Assembly: GCF_000003605.2 (NCBI RefSeq)
Contig: NW_003158757.1
Location: 48,005-105,730 of the forward strand
Origin: Saccoglossus kowalevskii
Lineage: Eukaryota; Hemichordata; Enteropneusta; Harrimaniidae
Direction: 5' to 3'
Length of the DNA: 57,726 nt
The position numbers and the translations under genes are program-made. Positions 24,490-38,449 of this stretch are shown here, piece by piece. The notes below the pieces were generated by a model that saw only the letters and a list, made by a program, of their open reading frames with translations, ran no database searches and was not told the origin of the DNA. Position 1 is the first letter of the stretch; every line of letters begins with the position of its first letter.

Positions 24490-25680
24490 CTAGGGGGTAT
24501 GATAGGACCATATACTCTCTGCTCTAGGGAATATGATAGGACCATATACTCTCTGCTCTAGGGGATATGATAGAACCATATACTCTCTGCTCTAGGAGAT
24601 ATGATAGGGCCATATACTCTCTGCTCTAGGGAATATGATAGAACCATATACTCTCTGCTCTAGGGGATATGATAGAACCATATACTCTCTGCTCTAGGGA
24701 ATATGATAGGACCATATACTCTCTGCTCTAGGGGATATGATAGGACCATATACTCTCTGCTCTAGGGGATATGATAGGACCATATACTCTCTGCTCTAGG
24801 GAATATGATAGGACCATATACTCTCTGCTCTAGGGGATATGATAGGACCATATACTCTCTGCTCTAGGGGATATGATAGAACCATATACTCTCTCCTCTA
24901 GGGAATATGATAGGACCATATACTCTCTGCTCTAGGGAATATGATAGAACCATATACTCTCTCCTCTAGGGAATATGATAGGACCATATACTCTCTGCTC
25001 TAGGGAATATGATAGAACCATATACTCTCTCCTCTAGGGAATATGATAGGACCATATACTCTCTGCTCTAGGGAATATGATAGAACCATATACTCTCTCC
25101 TCTAGGGAATATGATAGGACCATATACTCTCTGCTCTAGGGAATATGATAGGACCATATACTCTCTGCTCTAGGGAATATGATAGAACCATATACTCTCT
25201 GCTCTAGGGGATATGATTGAACCGTATACTCTCTCCTCTAGGGAATATGATAGGACCATATACTCTCTGCTCTAGGGAATATGATAGAACCATATACTCT
25301 CTCCTCTAGGGAATATGATAGGACCATATACTCTCTGCTCTAGGGGATATGATAGGACCATATACTCTGTTCTCTAGCGAATATGATAGGACCATATACT
25401 CTCTGCTCTAGGGAATATGATAGAACCATATACTCTCTCCACTAGGGAATATGATAGAATCATATACTCTCTCCTCTAGGGAATATGATAGGACCATATA
25501 CTCTCTGCTCTAGGGAATATGATAGAACCATATACTCTCTTCTCTAGGGAATATGATAGGACCATATACTCTCTGCTCTAGGGGATATGATAGAACCGTA
25601 TACTCTCTCCTCTAGGGAATATGATAGGACCATATACTCTCTGCTCTAGGGAATATGATAGAACCATATACTCTCTCCTC
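24490..25680. repeat. Segment copy A2 (partner at +13,968)
   Basis: Rare markers GGGGGTATG (24493/38461) and CTCTGTTCTCTAGCG (25365/39333) both lie 13,968 bp apart. The following CCACTAGGG and GATAGAATCATAT variants also agree. After about 25.68 kb this copy departs into CATATAGGG-type monomers while the partner continues with the A pattern, so the copy ends there. Confidence 0.85.
24870..25140. repeat. 68-bp dimeric sub-array (type example)
   Basis: Two monomer types alternate strictly here: GATAGAACC followed by CCTCT, then GATAGGACC followed by GCTCT, for four pairs. The same pattern recurs at about 38.85-39.11 and 49.24-49.50 kb and, less regularly, at 13.4-14.1 and 39.8-40.1 kb. The coupled variants show that the amplified unit in these stretches is 68 bp. 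Confidence 0.85.
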
Positions 25681-27059
25681 AAGGGAATATGATAGGACCA
25701 TATACTCTCTGCTCTAGGGGATATGATAGGACCATATACTCTCATATAGGGAATATGATAGGACCATATACTCTCTGCTCTAGGGAATATGATAGGACCA
25801 TATACTCTCTGCTCTAGGGAATATGATAGAACCATATACTCTCTGCTCTAGGGAATATGATAGGATGATATACTCTCTGCTCTAGGGAATATGATAGGAC
25901 CATATACTCTCATATAGGATATATGATAGAACCATATACTCTCTGATCTAGGGAATATGATAGGACCATATACACTCTGCTCTAGGGAATATGATAGGAC
26001 CATATACTCTCTGCTCTAGGGGATATGATAGGACCATATACTCTCTCCTCTAGGGAATATGATAGGGCCATATACTCTCTGCTCTAGGGAATATGATAGA
26101 ACCATATACTCTCTGCTCTAGGGAATATGACAGGACCATATACTCTCTGCTCTAGGGAATATGATAGGACCATATACTCTCATATAGGATATATGATAGA
26201 ACCATATACTCTCTGCTCTAGGGTATATGATAGGACCATATACTCTCTGCTCTAGGGAATATGATAGGACCATATACTCTCTGCTCTAGGGGATATGATA
26301 GGACCATATACTCTCTCCTCTAGGGAATATGATAGGACCATATACTCTCTGCTTAAGGGAATATGATAGGACCATATACTCTCTGCTCTAGGGGATATGA
26401 TAGGACCATATACTCTCTCCTCTAGGGAATATGATAGGACCATATACTCTCTGCTCTAGGGAATATGATACGACCATATACTCTCTGCTCAAGGGGATAT
26501 GATAGGACCATATACTCTCTCCTCTAGGGAATATGATAGGGCCATATACTCTCTGCTCTAGGGAATATGATAGAACCATATACTCTCTGCTCTAGGGAAT
26601 ATGACAGGACCATATACTCTCTGCTCCATGATATATGATAGGACCATATACTCTCTGCTCTAGGGGATATGATAGGACCATATACTCTCTGCTCTGGGGA
26701 ATATGATAGGACCATATACTCTCTGCTCTAGGGGATATGATAGGACCATATACTCTCTCCTCTAGGGAATATGATAGGACCATATACTCTCTGCTCTAGG
26801 GAATATGATAGGACCATATACTCTCTGCTCAAGGGAATATGATAGGACCATATACTCTCTGCTCTAGGGGATATGATAGGACCATATACTCTCTCCTCTA
26901 GGGAATATGATAGGACCATATACTCTCATATAGGATATATGATAGAACCATATACTCTCTGCTCTAGGGGATATGATAGGACCATATACTCTCTGCTCTA
27001 GGGAATATGATAGGACCATATACTCTCTGCTCTAGGGGATATGATAGGACCATATACTC

Positions 27060-28000
27060 TCTGCTCTAGGGAATATGATAGGCCTATATACTCTCTGCTC
27101 TAGGGAATATGATAGAACCATATACTCGCTGCTCTAGGGGATATGATAGAACCATATACTCTCTGCTCTAGGGGATATGATAGGACCATATACTCTCTGC
27201 TCTAGGGAATATGATAGAACCATATACTCTCTGCTCTATGATATATGATAGGACCATATACTCTCTGCTCTAGGGGATATGATAGGAACATATACTCTCT
27301 GCTCTAGGGAATATAATAGGACCATATACTCTCTGCTCTAGGGAATATGATAGGACCATATACTCTCTCCTCTAGGGAATATGATAGGACCATATACTCT
27401 CTGCTCTAGGGGATATGATAGGAACATATACTCTCTGCTCTAGGGAATATAATAGGACCATATACTCTCTGCTCTAGGGAATATGATAGAACCATATACT
27501 CTCTGCTCTATGATATATGATAGGACCATATACTCTCTGCTCTAGGGAATATGATAGGACCATATACTCTCTGCTCAAGGGAATATGATAGAACCATATA
27601 CTCTCTGCTCTAGGGAATATGATAGGACCATATACTCTCTGCTCTAGGGGATATGATAGGACCATATACTCTCTGCTCTAGGGAATATGATAGGCCTATA
27701 TACTCTCTGCTCTAGGGAATATGATAGAACCATATACTCGCTGCTCTAGGGGATATGATAGAACCATATACTCTCTGCTCTAGGGGATATGATAGGACCA
27801 TATACTCTCTGCTCTAGGGAATATGATAGAACCATATACTCTCTGCTCTATGATATATGATAGGACCATATACTCTCTGCTCTAGGGGATATGATAGGAA
27901 CATATACTCTCTGCTCTAGGGAATATAATAGGACCATATACTCTCTGCTCTAGGGAATATGATAGAACCATATACTCTCTGCTCTAGGGAATATGATATG
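27060..28000. repeat. Tandem 612-bp higher-order copies (18 monomers)
   Basis: The rare variant GGCCTATATAC occurs at 27081 and 27693, exactly 612 bp or 18 x 34 apart, each followed by CTCGCTG, CTATGATATATG, GGAACAT and ATAATAGG variants in the same order. Further copies start at 29284 and 30098 (814 bp apart, consistent with 24 monomers including one 32-bp variant). One more GGCCTATATAC lies at 12206. Confidence 0.85.
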
Positions 28001-31000
28001 ACCATATACTCTCTCCTCTAGGGAATATGATAGGACCATATACTCTCTGCTCTAGGGAATATGATAGGACCATATACTCTCTGCTCTAGGGAATATGATA
28101 GAACCATATACTCTCTGCTCTAGGGAATATGATAGGATGATATACTCTCTGCTCTAGGGAATATGATAGGACCATATACTCTCATATAGGATATATGATA
28201 GAACCATATACTCTCTCCTCTAGGGGATATGATATGACCATATACTCTCTCCTCTAGGGAATATGATAGGACCATATACTCTCTGCTCTAGGGAATATGA
28301 TAGGACCATATACTCTCTGCTCTAGGGAATATGATAGAACCATATACTCTCTGCTCTAGGGAATATGATAGGATGATATACTCTCTGCTCTAGGGAATAT
28401 GATAGGACCATATACTCTCATATAGGATATATGATAGAACCATATACTCTCTGATCTAGGGAATATGATAGGACCATATACACTCTGCTCTAGGAGATAC
28501 GATAGGACCATATACTCTCTGCTCTAGGGGAATATGATAGAACCATATACTCTCTGCTCTAGGGAATATGATAGGACCATATACTCTCTCCTCTAGGGAA
28601 TATGATAGGACCATATACTCTCTGCTCTAGGGAATATGATAGGACCATATACTCTCTGCTCTAGGGGATATGATAGGACCATATACTCTCTCCTCTAGGG
28701 AATATGATAGGGCCATATACTCTCTGCTCTAGGGAATATGATAGAACCATATACTCTCTGCTCTAGGGAATATGACAGGACCATATACTCTCTGCTCTAG
28801 GGAATATGATAGGACCATATACTCTCATATAGGATATATGATAGAACCATATACTCTCTGCTCTAGGGTATATGATAGGACCATATACTCTCTCCTCTAG
28901 GGAATATGATAGGACCATATACTCTCTGCTCTAGGGAATATGATAGGACCATATACTCTCTGCTCTAGGGGATATGATAGGACCATATACTCTCTCCTCT
29001 AGGGAATATGATAGGGCCATATACTCTCTGCTCTAGGGAATATGATAGAACCATATACTCTCTGCTCTAGGGAATATGACAGGACCATATACTCTCTGCT
29101 CTAGGGAATATGATAGGACCATATACTCTCATATAGGATATATGATAGAACCATATACTCTCTGCTCAAGGGAATATGATAGAACCATATACTCTCTGCT
29201 CTAGGGAATATGATAGGACCATATACTCTCTGCTCTAGGGGATATGATAGGACCATATACTCTCTGCTCTAGGGAATATGATAGGCCTATATACTCTCTG
29301 CTCTAGGGAATATGATAGAACCATATACTCGCTGCTCTAGGGGATATGATAGAACCATATACTCTCTGCTCTAGGGGATATGATAGGACCATATACTCTC
29401 TGCTCTAGGGAATATGATAGAACCATATACTCTCTGCTCTATGATATATGATAGGACCATATACTCTCTGCTCTAGGGGATATGATAGGAACATATACTC
29501 TCTGCTCTAGGGAATATAATAGGACCATATACTCTCTGCTCTAGGGGATATGATATGACCATATACTCTCTCCTCTAGGGTATATGATAGGACCATATAC
29601 TCTCTCCTCTAGGGAATATGATAGGACCATATACTCTCTGCTCTAGGGAATATGATAGGACCATATACTCTCTGCTCTAGGGGATATGATAGGACCATAT
29701 ACTCTCTCCTCTAGGGAATATGATAGGGCCATATACTCTCTGCTCTAGGGAATATGATAGAACCATATACTCTCTGCTCTAGGGAATATGACAGGACCAT
29801 ATACTCTCTGCTCTAGGGAATATGATAGGACCATATACTCTCATATAGGATATATGATAGAACCATATACTCTCTGCTCTAGGGGATATGATAGGACCAT
29901 ATACTCTCTGCTCTAGGGAATATGATAGGACCATATACTCTCTGCTCTAGGGAATATGATAGAACCATATACTCTGTGCTCAAGGGAATATGATAGAACC
30001 ATATACTCTCTGCTCTAGGGAATATGATAGGACCATATACTCTCTGCTCTAGGGGATATGATAGGACCATATACTCTCTGCTCTAGGGAATATGATAGGC
30101 CTATATACTCTCTGCTCTAGGGAATATGATAGAACCATATACTCGCTGCTCTAGGGGATATGATAGAACCATATACTCTCTGCTCTAGGGGATATGATAG
30201 GACCATATACTCTCTGCTCTAGGGAATATGATAGAACCATATACTCTCTGCTCTATGATATATGATAGGACCATATACTCTCTGCTCTAGGGGATATGAT
30301 AGGAACATATACTCTCTGCTCTAGGGAATATAATAGGACCATATACTCTCTGCTCTAGGGGATATGATATGACCATATACTCTCTCCTCTAGGGAATATG
30401 ATAGGACCATATACTCTCTGCTCTAGGGAATATGATAGGACCATATACTCTCTGCTCTAGGGAATATGATAGAACCATATACTCTCTGCTCTAGGGAATA
30501 TGATAGGATGATATACTCTCTGCTCTAGGGAATATGATAGGACCATATACTCTCATATAGGATATATGATAGAACCATATACTCTCTGCTCTAGGGTATA
30601 TGATAGGACCATATACTCTCTCCTCTAGGGAATATGATAGGACCATATACTCTCTCCTCTAGGGAATATGATAGGACCATATACTCTCTGCTCTAGGGGA
30701 TATGATAGGACCATATACTCTCTGCTCTAGGGAATATGATAGGACCATATACTCTCTGCTCTAGGGGATATGATAGGACCATATACTCTCTCCTCTAGGG
30801 AATATGATAGGGCCATATACTCTCTGCTCTAGGGAATATGATAGAACCATATACTCTCTGCTCTAGGGAATATGATAGAACCATATACTCTCTGCTCAAG
30901 GGAATATGATAGGACCATATACTCTCTGCTCTAGGGAATATGATAGGACCATATACTCTCATATAGGATATATGTTAGAACCATATACTCTCTGCTCTAG

Positions 31001-32727
31001 GGGATATGATAGGACCATATACTCTCTGCTCTAGGGAATATGATAGGACCATATACTCTCTGCTCTAGGGAATATGATAGAACCATATACTCTCTGCTCT
31101 AGGGAATATGATAGAACCATATACTCTCTGCTCCATGATATATGATAGGACCATATACTCTTTGCTCTAGGGAATATGATAGGACCATATACTCTCATAT
31201 AGGATATATGATAGAACCATATACTCTCTGCTCTAGGGTATATGATAGGACCATATACTCTCTCCTCTAGGGAATATGATAGGACCATATACTCTCTGCT
31301 CTAGGGAATATGATAGGACCATATACTCTCTCCTCTAGGGAATATGATAGGACCATATACTCTCTGCTCAAGGGAATATGATAGAACCATATACTCTCTG
31401 CTCTAGGGAATATGATAGGACCATATACTCTCTGCTCTAGGGGATATGATAGGCCCATATACTCTCTGCTCTAGGGAATATGATAGAACGATATACTCGC
31501 TGCTCTAGGGGATATGATAGAACCATATACTCTCTGCTCTAGGGGATATGATAGGACCATATACTCTCTGCTCTAGGGAATATGATAGGACCATATACTC
31601 TCTGCTCTAGGGAATATGATAGGACCATATACTCTCTGCTCTAGGGGATATGATAGGGCCATATACTCTCTGCTCTAGGGGATATGATAGGACCATATAC
31701 TCTCTCCTCTAGGGAATATGATAGGACCATATACTCTCTGCTCTAGGGAATATGATAGAACCATATACTCTCTGCTCTAGGGAATATGATAGGACCATAT
31801 ACTCTCTGCTCTAGGGAATATGATAGGACCATATACTCTCATATAAGATATATGATAGAACCATATACTCTCTGCTCTAGGGAATATGATAGGACCATAT
31901 ACACTCTGCTCTAGGAGATATGATAGGACCATATACTCTCTGCTCTAGGGGAATATGATAGAACCATATACTCTTTGCTCTGGGGGATATGATAGGATCC
32001 TACACTCTTTGCTCTAGGGGATATGATAGGACCATATACTCTCTCCTCTAGGGAATATGATAGGACCATATACTCTCTGCTCTAGGGAATATGATAGGAC
32101 CATATACTCTCTGCTCTAGGGGATATGATAGGACCATATACTCTCTCCTCTAGGGAATATGATAGGACCATATACTCTCTGCTCTAGGGAATATGATAGA
32201 ACCATATACTCTCTGCTCTAGGGGATATGATAGGACCATATACTCTCTCCTCTAGGGAATATGATAGGACCATATACTCTCTGCTCTAGGGAATATGATA
32301 GAACCATATACTCTCTGCTCTTGGGAATATGATAGGACCATATACTCTCTGCTCTAGGGAATATGATAGGACCATATACTCTCATATAGGATATATGATA
32401 GAACCATATACTCTCTGCTCTAGGAGATATGATAGGACCATATACTCTCTGCTCTAGGGGAATATGATAGAACCATATACTCTTTGCTCTGGGGGATATG
32501 ATAGGATCCTACACTCTTTGCTCTAGGGGATATGATAGGACCATATACTCTCTCCTCTAGGGAATATGATAGGACCATATACTCTCTGCTCTAGGGAATA
32601 TGATAGGACCATATACTCTCTGCTCTAGGGGAATATGATAGAACCATATACTCTTTGCTCTGGGGGATATGATAGGATCCTACACTCTTTGCTCTAGGGG
32701 ATATGATAGGACCATATACTCTCTGCT

Positions 32728-35700
32728 CTAGGGGATATGACAGGACCATATACTCTCTGCTCTAGGGAATATGATAGGACCATATACTCTCATATAGGAT
32801 ATATGATAGAACCATATACTCTCTGCTCTAGGGTATATGATAGGACCATATACTCTCTGCTCTAGGGAATATGATAGGACCATATACTCTCTGCTCTTGG
32901 GGATATGATAGGACCATATACTCTCTCCTCTAGGGAATATGATAGGACCATATACTCTCTGCTCAAGGGAATATGATAGAACCATATACTCTCTGCTCTA
33001 GGGAATATGATAGGACCATATACTCTCTGCTCTAGGGGATATGATAGGCCCATATACTCTCTGCTCTAGGGAATATGATAGAACCATATACTCGCTGCTC
33101 TAGGGGATATGATAGAACCATATACTCTCTGCTCTAGGGGATATGATAGGACCATATACTCTCTGCTCTAGGGAATATGATAGAACCATATACTCTCTGC
33201 TCTATGATATATGATAGGACCATATACTCTCTGCTCTAGGGGATATGATAGGGCCATATACTCTCTGCTCTAGGGAATATGACAGGACCATATACTCTCT
33301 GCTCTAGGGAATATGATAGGACCATATACTCTCATATAGGATATATGATAGAACCATATACTCTCTGCTCTAGGGTATATGATAGGACCATATACTCTCT
33401 GCTCTAGGGAATATGATAGGACCATATACTCTCTGCTCTAGGAGATATGATAGGACCATATACTCTCTGCTCTAGGGAATATGATAGAACCATATACTCT
33501 CTCCTCTAGGGAATATGATAGGACCATATACTCTCTCCTCTAGGGAATATGATAGGACCATATACTCTCTGCTCTAGGGAATATGATAGGACCATATACT
33601 CTCTCCTCTAGGGAATATGATAGGACCATATACTCTCTGCTCTAGGGAATATGATAGGACCATATACTCTCTGCTCTAGGGAATATGATAGAACCATATA
33701 CTCTCTGCTCTAGGGAATATGATAGAACCGTATACTCTCTCCTCTAGGGAATATGATAGGACCATATACTCTCTGCTCTAGGGGATATGATAGAACTGTA
33801 TACTCTCTCCTCTAGGGAATATGATAGAACCATATACTCTCTGCTCTAGGGAATATGATAGAACCGTATACTCTCTCCTCTAGGGAATATGATAGGACCA
33901 TATACTCTCTGCTCTAGGGGATATGATAGAACTGTATACTCTCTCCTCTAGGGAATATGATAGGACCATATACTCTCTGCTCTAGGGAATATGATAGAAC
34001 CATATACTCTCTCCTCTAGGGAATATGATAGGACCATATACTCTCTGCTCTAGGGGATATGATAGAACCATATAGTCTCTGCTCTAGGGAATATGATAGG
34101 ACCATATACTCTCTGCTCTATGATATATGATAGGACCATATACTCTCTGCTCTAGGGAATATGATAGGACCATATACTCTCTTCTCTAGGGAATATGATA
34201 GGACCATATACTCTCTGCTCTAGGGAATATGATAGAACCATATACTCTCTTCTCTAGGGAATATGATAGGGCCATATACTCTCTGCTCTAGGGAATATGA
34301 TAGGACCATATACTCTCTGCTCTAGGGAATATGATAGAACCATATACTCTCTGCTCTAGGGAATATGATAGGACCATATACTCTCTGCTCTAGGGAATAT
34401 GATAGGACCATATACTCTCTGCTCTAGGGAATATGATAGAACCATATACTCTCTCCTCTAGGGAATATGATAGGACCATATACTCTCTGCTCTAGGGAAT
34501 ATGATAGAACCATATACTCTCTGCTCTAGGGAATATGATAGGACCATATACTCTCATATAGGATATATGATAGAACCATATACTCTCTGCTCTAGGAGAT
34601 ATGATAGGACCATATACTCTCTGCTCTAGGGGAATATGATAGAACCATATACTCTTTGCTCTGGGGGATATGATAGGATCCTACACTCTTTGCTCTAGGG
34701 GATATGATAGGACCATATACTCTCTCCTCTAGGGAATATGATAGGACCATATACTCTCTGCTCTAGGGAATATGATAGGACCATATACTCTCTGCTCTAG
34801 GGGATATGATAGGACCATATACTCTCTGCTCTAGGGGATATGACAGGACCATATACTCTCTGCTCTAGGGAATATGATAGGACCATATACTCTCATATAG
34901 GATATATGATAGAACCATATACTCTCTGCTCTATGGTATATGATAGGACCATATACTCTCTGCTCTAGGGAATATGATAGGACCATATACTCTCTGCTCT
35001 TGGGGATATGATAGGACCATATACTCTCTCCTCTAGGGAATATGATAGGACCATATACTCTCTGCTCAAGGGAATATGATAGAACCATATACTCTCTGCT
35101 CTAGGGAATATGATAGGACCATATACTCTCTGCTCTAGGGGATATGATAGGCCCATATACTCTCTGCTCTAGGGAATATGATAGAACCATATACTCGCTG
35201 CTCTAGGGGATATGATAGAACCATATACTCTCTGCTCTAGGGGATATGATAGGACCATATACTCTCTGCTCTAGGGAATATGATAGAACCATATACTCTC
35301 TGCTCTATGATATATGATAGGACCATATACTCTCTGCTCTAGGGGATATGATAGGGCCATATACTCTCTGCTCTAGGGAATATGACAGGACCTTATACTC
35401 TCTGCTCTAGGGAATATGATAGGACCATATACTCTCATATAGGATATATGATAGAACCATATACTCTCTGCTCTAGGGTATATGATAGGAACATATACTC
35501 TCTGCTCTAGGGAATATGATAGGACCATATACTCTCTGCTCTTGGGGATATGATAGGACCATATACTCTCTCCTCTAGGGAATATGATAGGACCATATAC
35601 TCTCTGCTCAAGGGAATATGATAGAACCATATACTCTCTGCTCTAGGGAATATGATAGGACCATATACTCTCTGCTCTAGGGGATATGATAGGCCCATAT
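32728..35700. repeat. Segment family G: tandem copies at 2,103 and 542 bp, and one at +21,794
   Basis: An 85-codon minus-strand stretch of the same monomer series begins at 32728, 34831, 35373 and 54522. The GGCCCATATAC plus CTCGCTG markers follow each copy at the same distances (CTCGCTG at about 33091, 35194, 35736 and 54895). The 542-bp step between the last two local copies shows a tandem higher-order unit of about 16 monomers. The fourth copy lies about 19 kb away. Confidence 0.85.
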
Positions 35701-36102
35701 ACTCTCTGCTCTAGGGAATATGATAGAACCATATACTCGCTGCTCTAGGGGATATGATAGAACCATATACTCTCTGCTCTAGGGGATATGATAGGACCAT
35801 ATACTCTCTGCTCTAGGGAATATGATAGAACCATATACTCTCTGCTCTATGATATATGATAGGACCATATACTCTCTGCTCTAGGGGATATGATAGGGCC
35901 ATATACTCTCTGCTCTAGGGAATATGATAGGACCATATACTCTCTGCTCTAGGGGATATGATAGGACCATATACTCTCTCCTCTAGGGAATATGATAGGA
36001 CCATATACTCTCTGCTCTAGGGAATATGATAGAACCATATACTCTCTGCTCTAGGGAATATGATAGGACCATATACTCTCTGCTCTAGGGAATATGATAG
36101 GA

Positions 36103-36305
36103 CCATATACTCTCATATAGGATATATGATAGAACCATATACTCTCTGCTCTAGGGAATATGATAGGACCATATACACTCTGCTCTAGGAGATATGATAG
36201 GACCATATACTCTCTGCTCTAGGGGAATATGATAGAACCATATACTCTTTGCTCTAGGGGATATGATAGGATCCTACACTCTTTGCTCTAGGGAATATGA
36301 TAGGA
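36103..36305. repeat. Six-monomer cassette, type example (203 bp)
   Basis: Measured from CC to CC, successive monomers are 32, 34, 34, 35, 35 and 33 bp. The order of markers is CATATAGG (32-bp variant), ATACACTC, AGGAGATATG, AGGGGAATATG, CTCTTTGCTCT, then GATAGGATCCTACACTC. The GGATCC variant with its flanking CTCTTTGCTCT is seen about 17 times, near 13.05, 16.01, 16.82, 17.64, 32.00, 32.51, 32.67, 34.68, 36.27, 37.08, 43.30, 43.64, 47.51, 48.90, 53.76, 54.30 and 57.29 kb, nearly always in the same order. Truncated cassettes without GGATCC occur near 28.4, 52.7 and 53.2 kb. Confidence 0.88.
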
Positions 36306-37359
36306 CCATATACTCTCATATAGGATATATGATAGAACCATATACTCTCTGCTCTAGGGTATATGATAGGACCATATACTCTCTGCTCTAGGGAATATGA
36401 TAGGACCATATACTCTCTGCTCTAGGGGATATGATAGGACCATATACTCTCTCCTCTAGGGAATATGATAGGACCATATACTCTCTGCTCAAGGGAATAT
36501 GATAGAACCATATACTCTCTGCTCTAGGGAATATGATAGGACCATATACTCTCTGCTCTAGGGGATATGATAGGCCCATATACTCTCTGCTCTAGGGAAT
36601 ATGATAGAACCATATACTCGCTGCTCTAGGGGATATGATAGAACCATATACTCTCTGCTCTAGGGGATATGATAGGACCATATACTCTCTGCTCTAGGGA
36701 ATATGATAGAACCATATACTCTCTGCTCTATGATATATGATAGGACCATATACTCTCTGCTCTAGGGGATATGATAGGGCCATATACTCTCTGCTCTAGG
36801 GGATATGATAGGACCATATACTCTCTGCTCTAGGGAATATGATAGAACCATATACTCTCTGCTCTAGGGAATATGATAGGACCATATACTCTCTGCTCTA
36901 GGGAATATGATAGGACCATATACTCTCATATAGGATATATGATAGAACCATATACTCTCTGCTCTAGGGAATATGATAGGACCATATACACTCTGCTCTA
37001 GGAGATATGATAGGACCATATACTCTCTGCTCTAGGGGAATATGATAGAACCATATACTCTTTGCTCAAGGGGATATGATAGGATCCTACACTCTTTGCT
37101 CTAGGGGATATGATAGGACCATATACTCTCTCCTCTAGGGAATATGATAGGACCATATACTCTCTGCTCTAGGGAATATGATAGGACCATATACTCTCTG
37201 CTCTAGGGGATATGATAGGACCATATACTCTCTGCTCTAGGGAATATGATAGAACCATATACTCTCTGCTCTAGGGAATATGACAGGACCATATACTCTC
37301 TGCTCTAGGGAATATGATAGGACCATATACTCTCATATAGGATATATGATAGAACCATA

Positions 37360-37850
37360 TACTCTCTGCTCTAGGGGATATGATAGGACCATATACTCTC
37401 TGCTCTAGGGAATATGATAGGACCATATACTCTCTGCTCTAGGGGATATGATAGGACCATATACTCTCTCCACTAGGGAATATGATAGGACCATATACTC
37501 TCTGCTCCAGGTAATATGATAGGACCATATACTCTTTTCTCTAGGATATATGATAGTACTATATACTCTATTCTCTAGACTATATGATAGGACCATATAC
37601 TCTCTGCTCTAGGGAATATGATAGGACCAGATACTCTCTGCTCTAGGGAATATGATAGGACCATATACTCTCTGCTTTAGGGAATATGATAGGACCATAT
37701 ACTTTCTTCTCTCTGATATATGATAGGACCATATACTCTCTGCTCTAGGGGATATGATAGAACCATATACTCTCTGCTCTAGGGGATATGATAGGACCAT
37801 ATACTCTCTGCTCTAGGGAATATGATAGAACCATATACTCTCTTCTCTAG
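37360..37850. repeat. Segment copy F1, the most diverged monomers in the array
   Basis: Contains unusual units seen only here and 6,793 bp downstream: GATAGTACTATATACTC, CTATTCTCTAGACTATATG, ACCAGATACTC, GCTTTAGGG and ACTTTCTTCTCTCTGATATATG. The 63-codon minus-strand frames at 37609 and 44402 are identical, confirming exact copying across at least 190 bp. Single-base differences elsewhere, such as CTCCAGGTAAT against CTCCTGGTAAT and GATAGGACC against GATAAGACC, separate the two copies. Confidence 0.9.
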
Positions 37851-38449
37851 GGATATGATAGAACCATATACTCTCTGCTCCAGGGATATGATAGAACCAT
37901 ATACTCTCTGCTCTAGGGAATATGATAGAACCCATATACTCTCTCCTCTAGGGAATATGATAGGACCATATACTCTCTGCTCTAGGGGATATGATAGAAC
38001 CATATAGTCTCTGCTCTAGGGAATATGATAGGACCATATACTCTCTGCTCTATGATATATGATAGGACCATATACTCTCTGCTCTAGGGAATATGATAGG
38101 ACCATATACTCTCTTCTCTAGGGAATATGATAGGACCATATACTCTCTGCTCTAGGGAATATGATAGAACCATATACTCTCTTCTCTAGGGAATATGATA
38201 GGACCATATACTCTCTGCTCTAGGGAATATGATAGAACCATATACTCTCTGCTCTAGGGAATATGATAGGACCATATACTCTCTGCTCTAGGAGATATGA
38301 TAGGGCCATATACTCTCTGCTCTAGGGAATATGATAGAACCATATACTCTCTGCTCTAGGGGATATGATAGAACCATATACTCTCTGCTCTAGGGAATAT
38401 GATAGGACCATATACTCTCTGCTCTAGGGGATATGATAGGACCATATAC

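Larger units (their letters stand above)
25741..37345. repeat. Array domain rich in the 32-bp CATATAGG variant
   Basis: The 32-bp variant (CTCTCATATAGG in place of CTCTCTGCTCTAGGG, always followed by GATAGAACC) appears about every 0.2-1.2 kb through this domain. It is also frequent at 11.7-13.0, 15.8-18.0, 42.2-44.2, 46.4-48.7 and 51.9-55.4 kb. It is missing or almost missing from 13.1-15.8, 18.0-25.7 (one at 21.49), 37.4-42.2, 44.2-46.4, 48.7-51.9 and 55.5-57.7 kb. The array is thus a mosaic of two alternating domain types. Confidence 0.82.
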
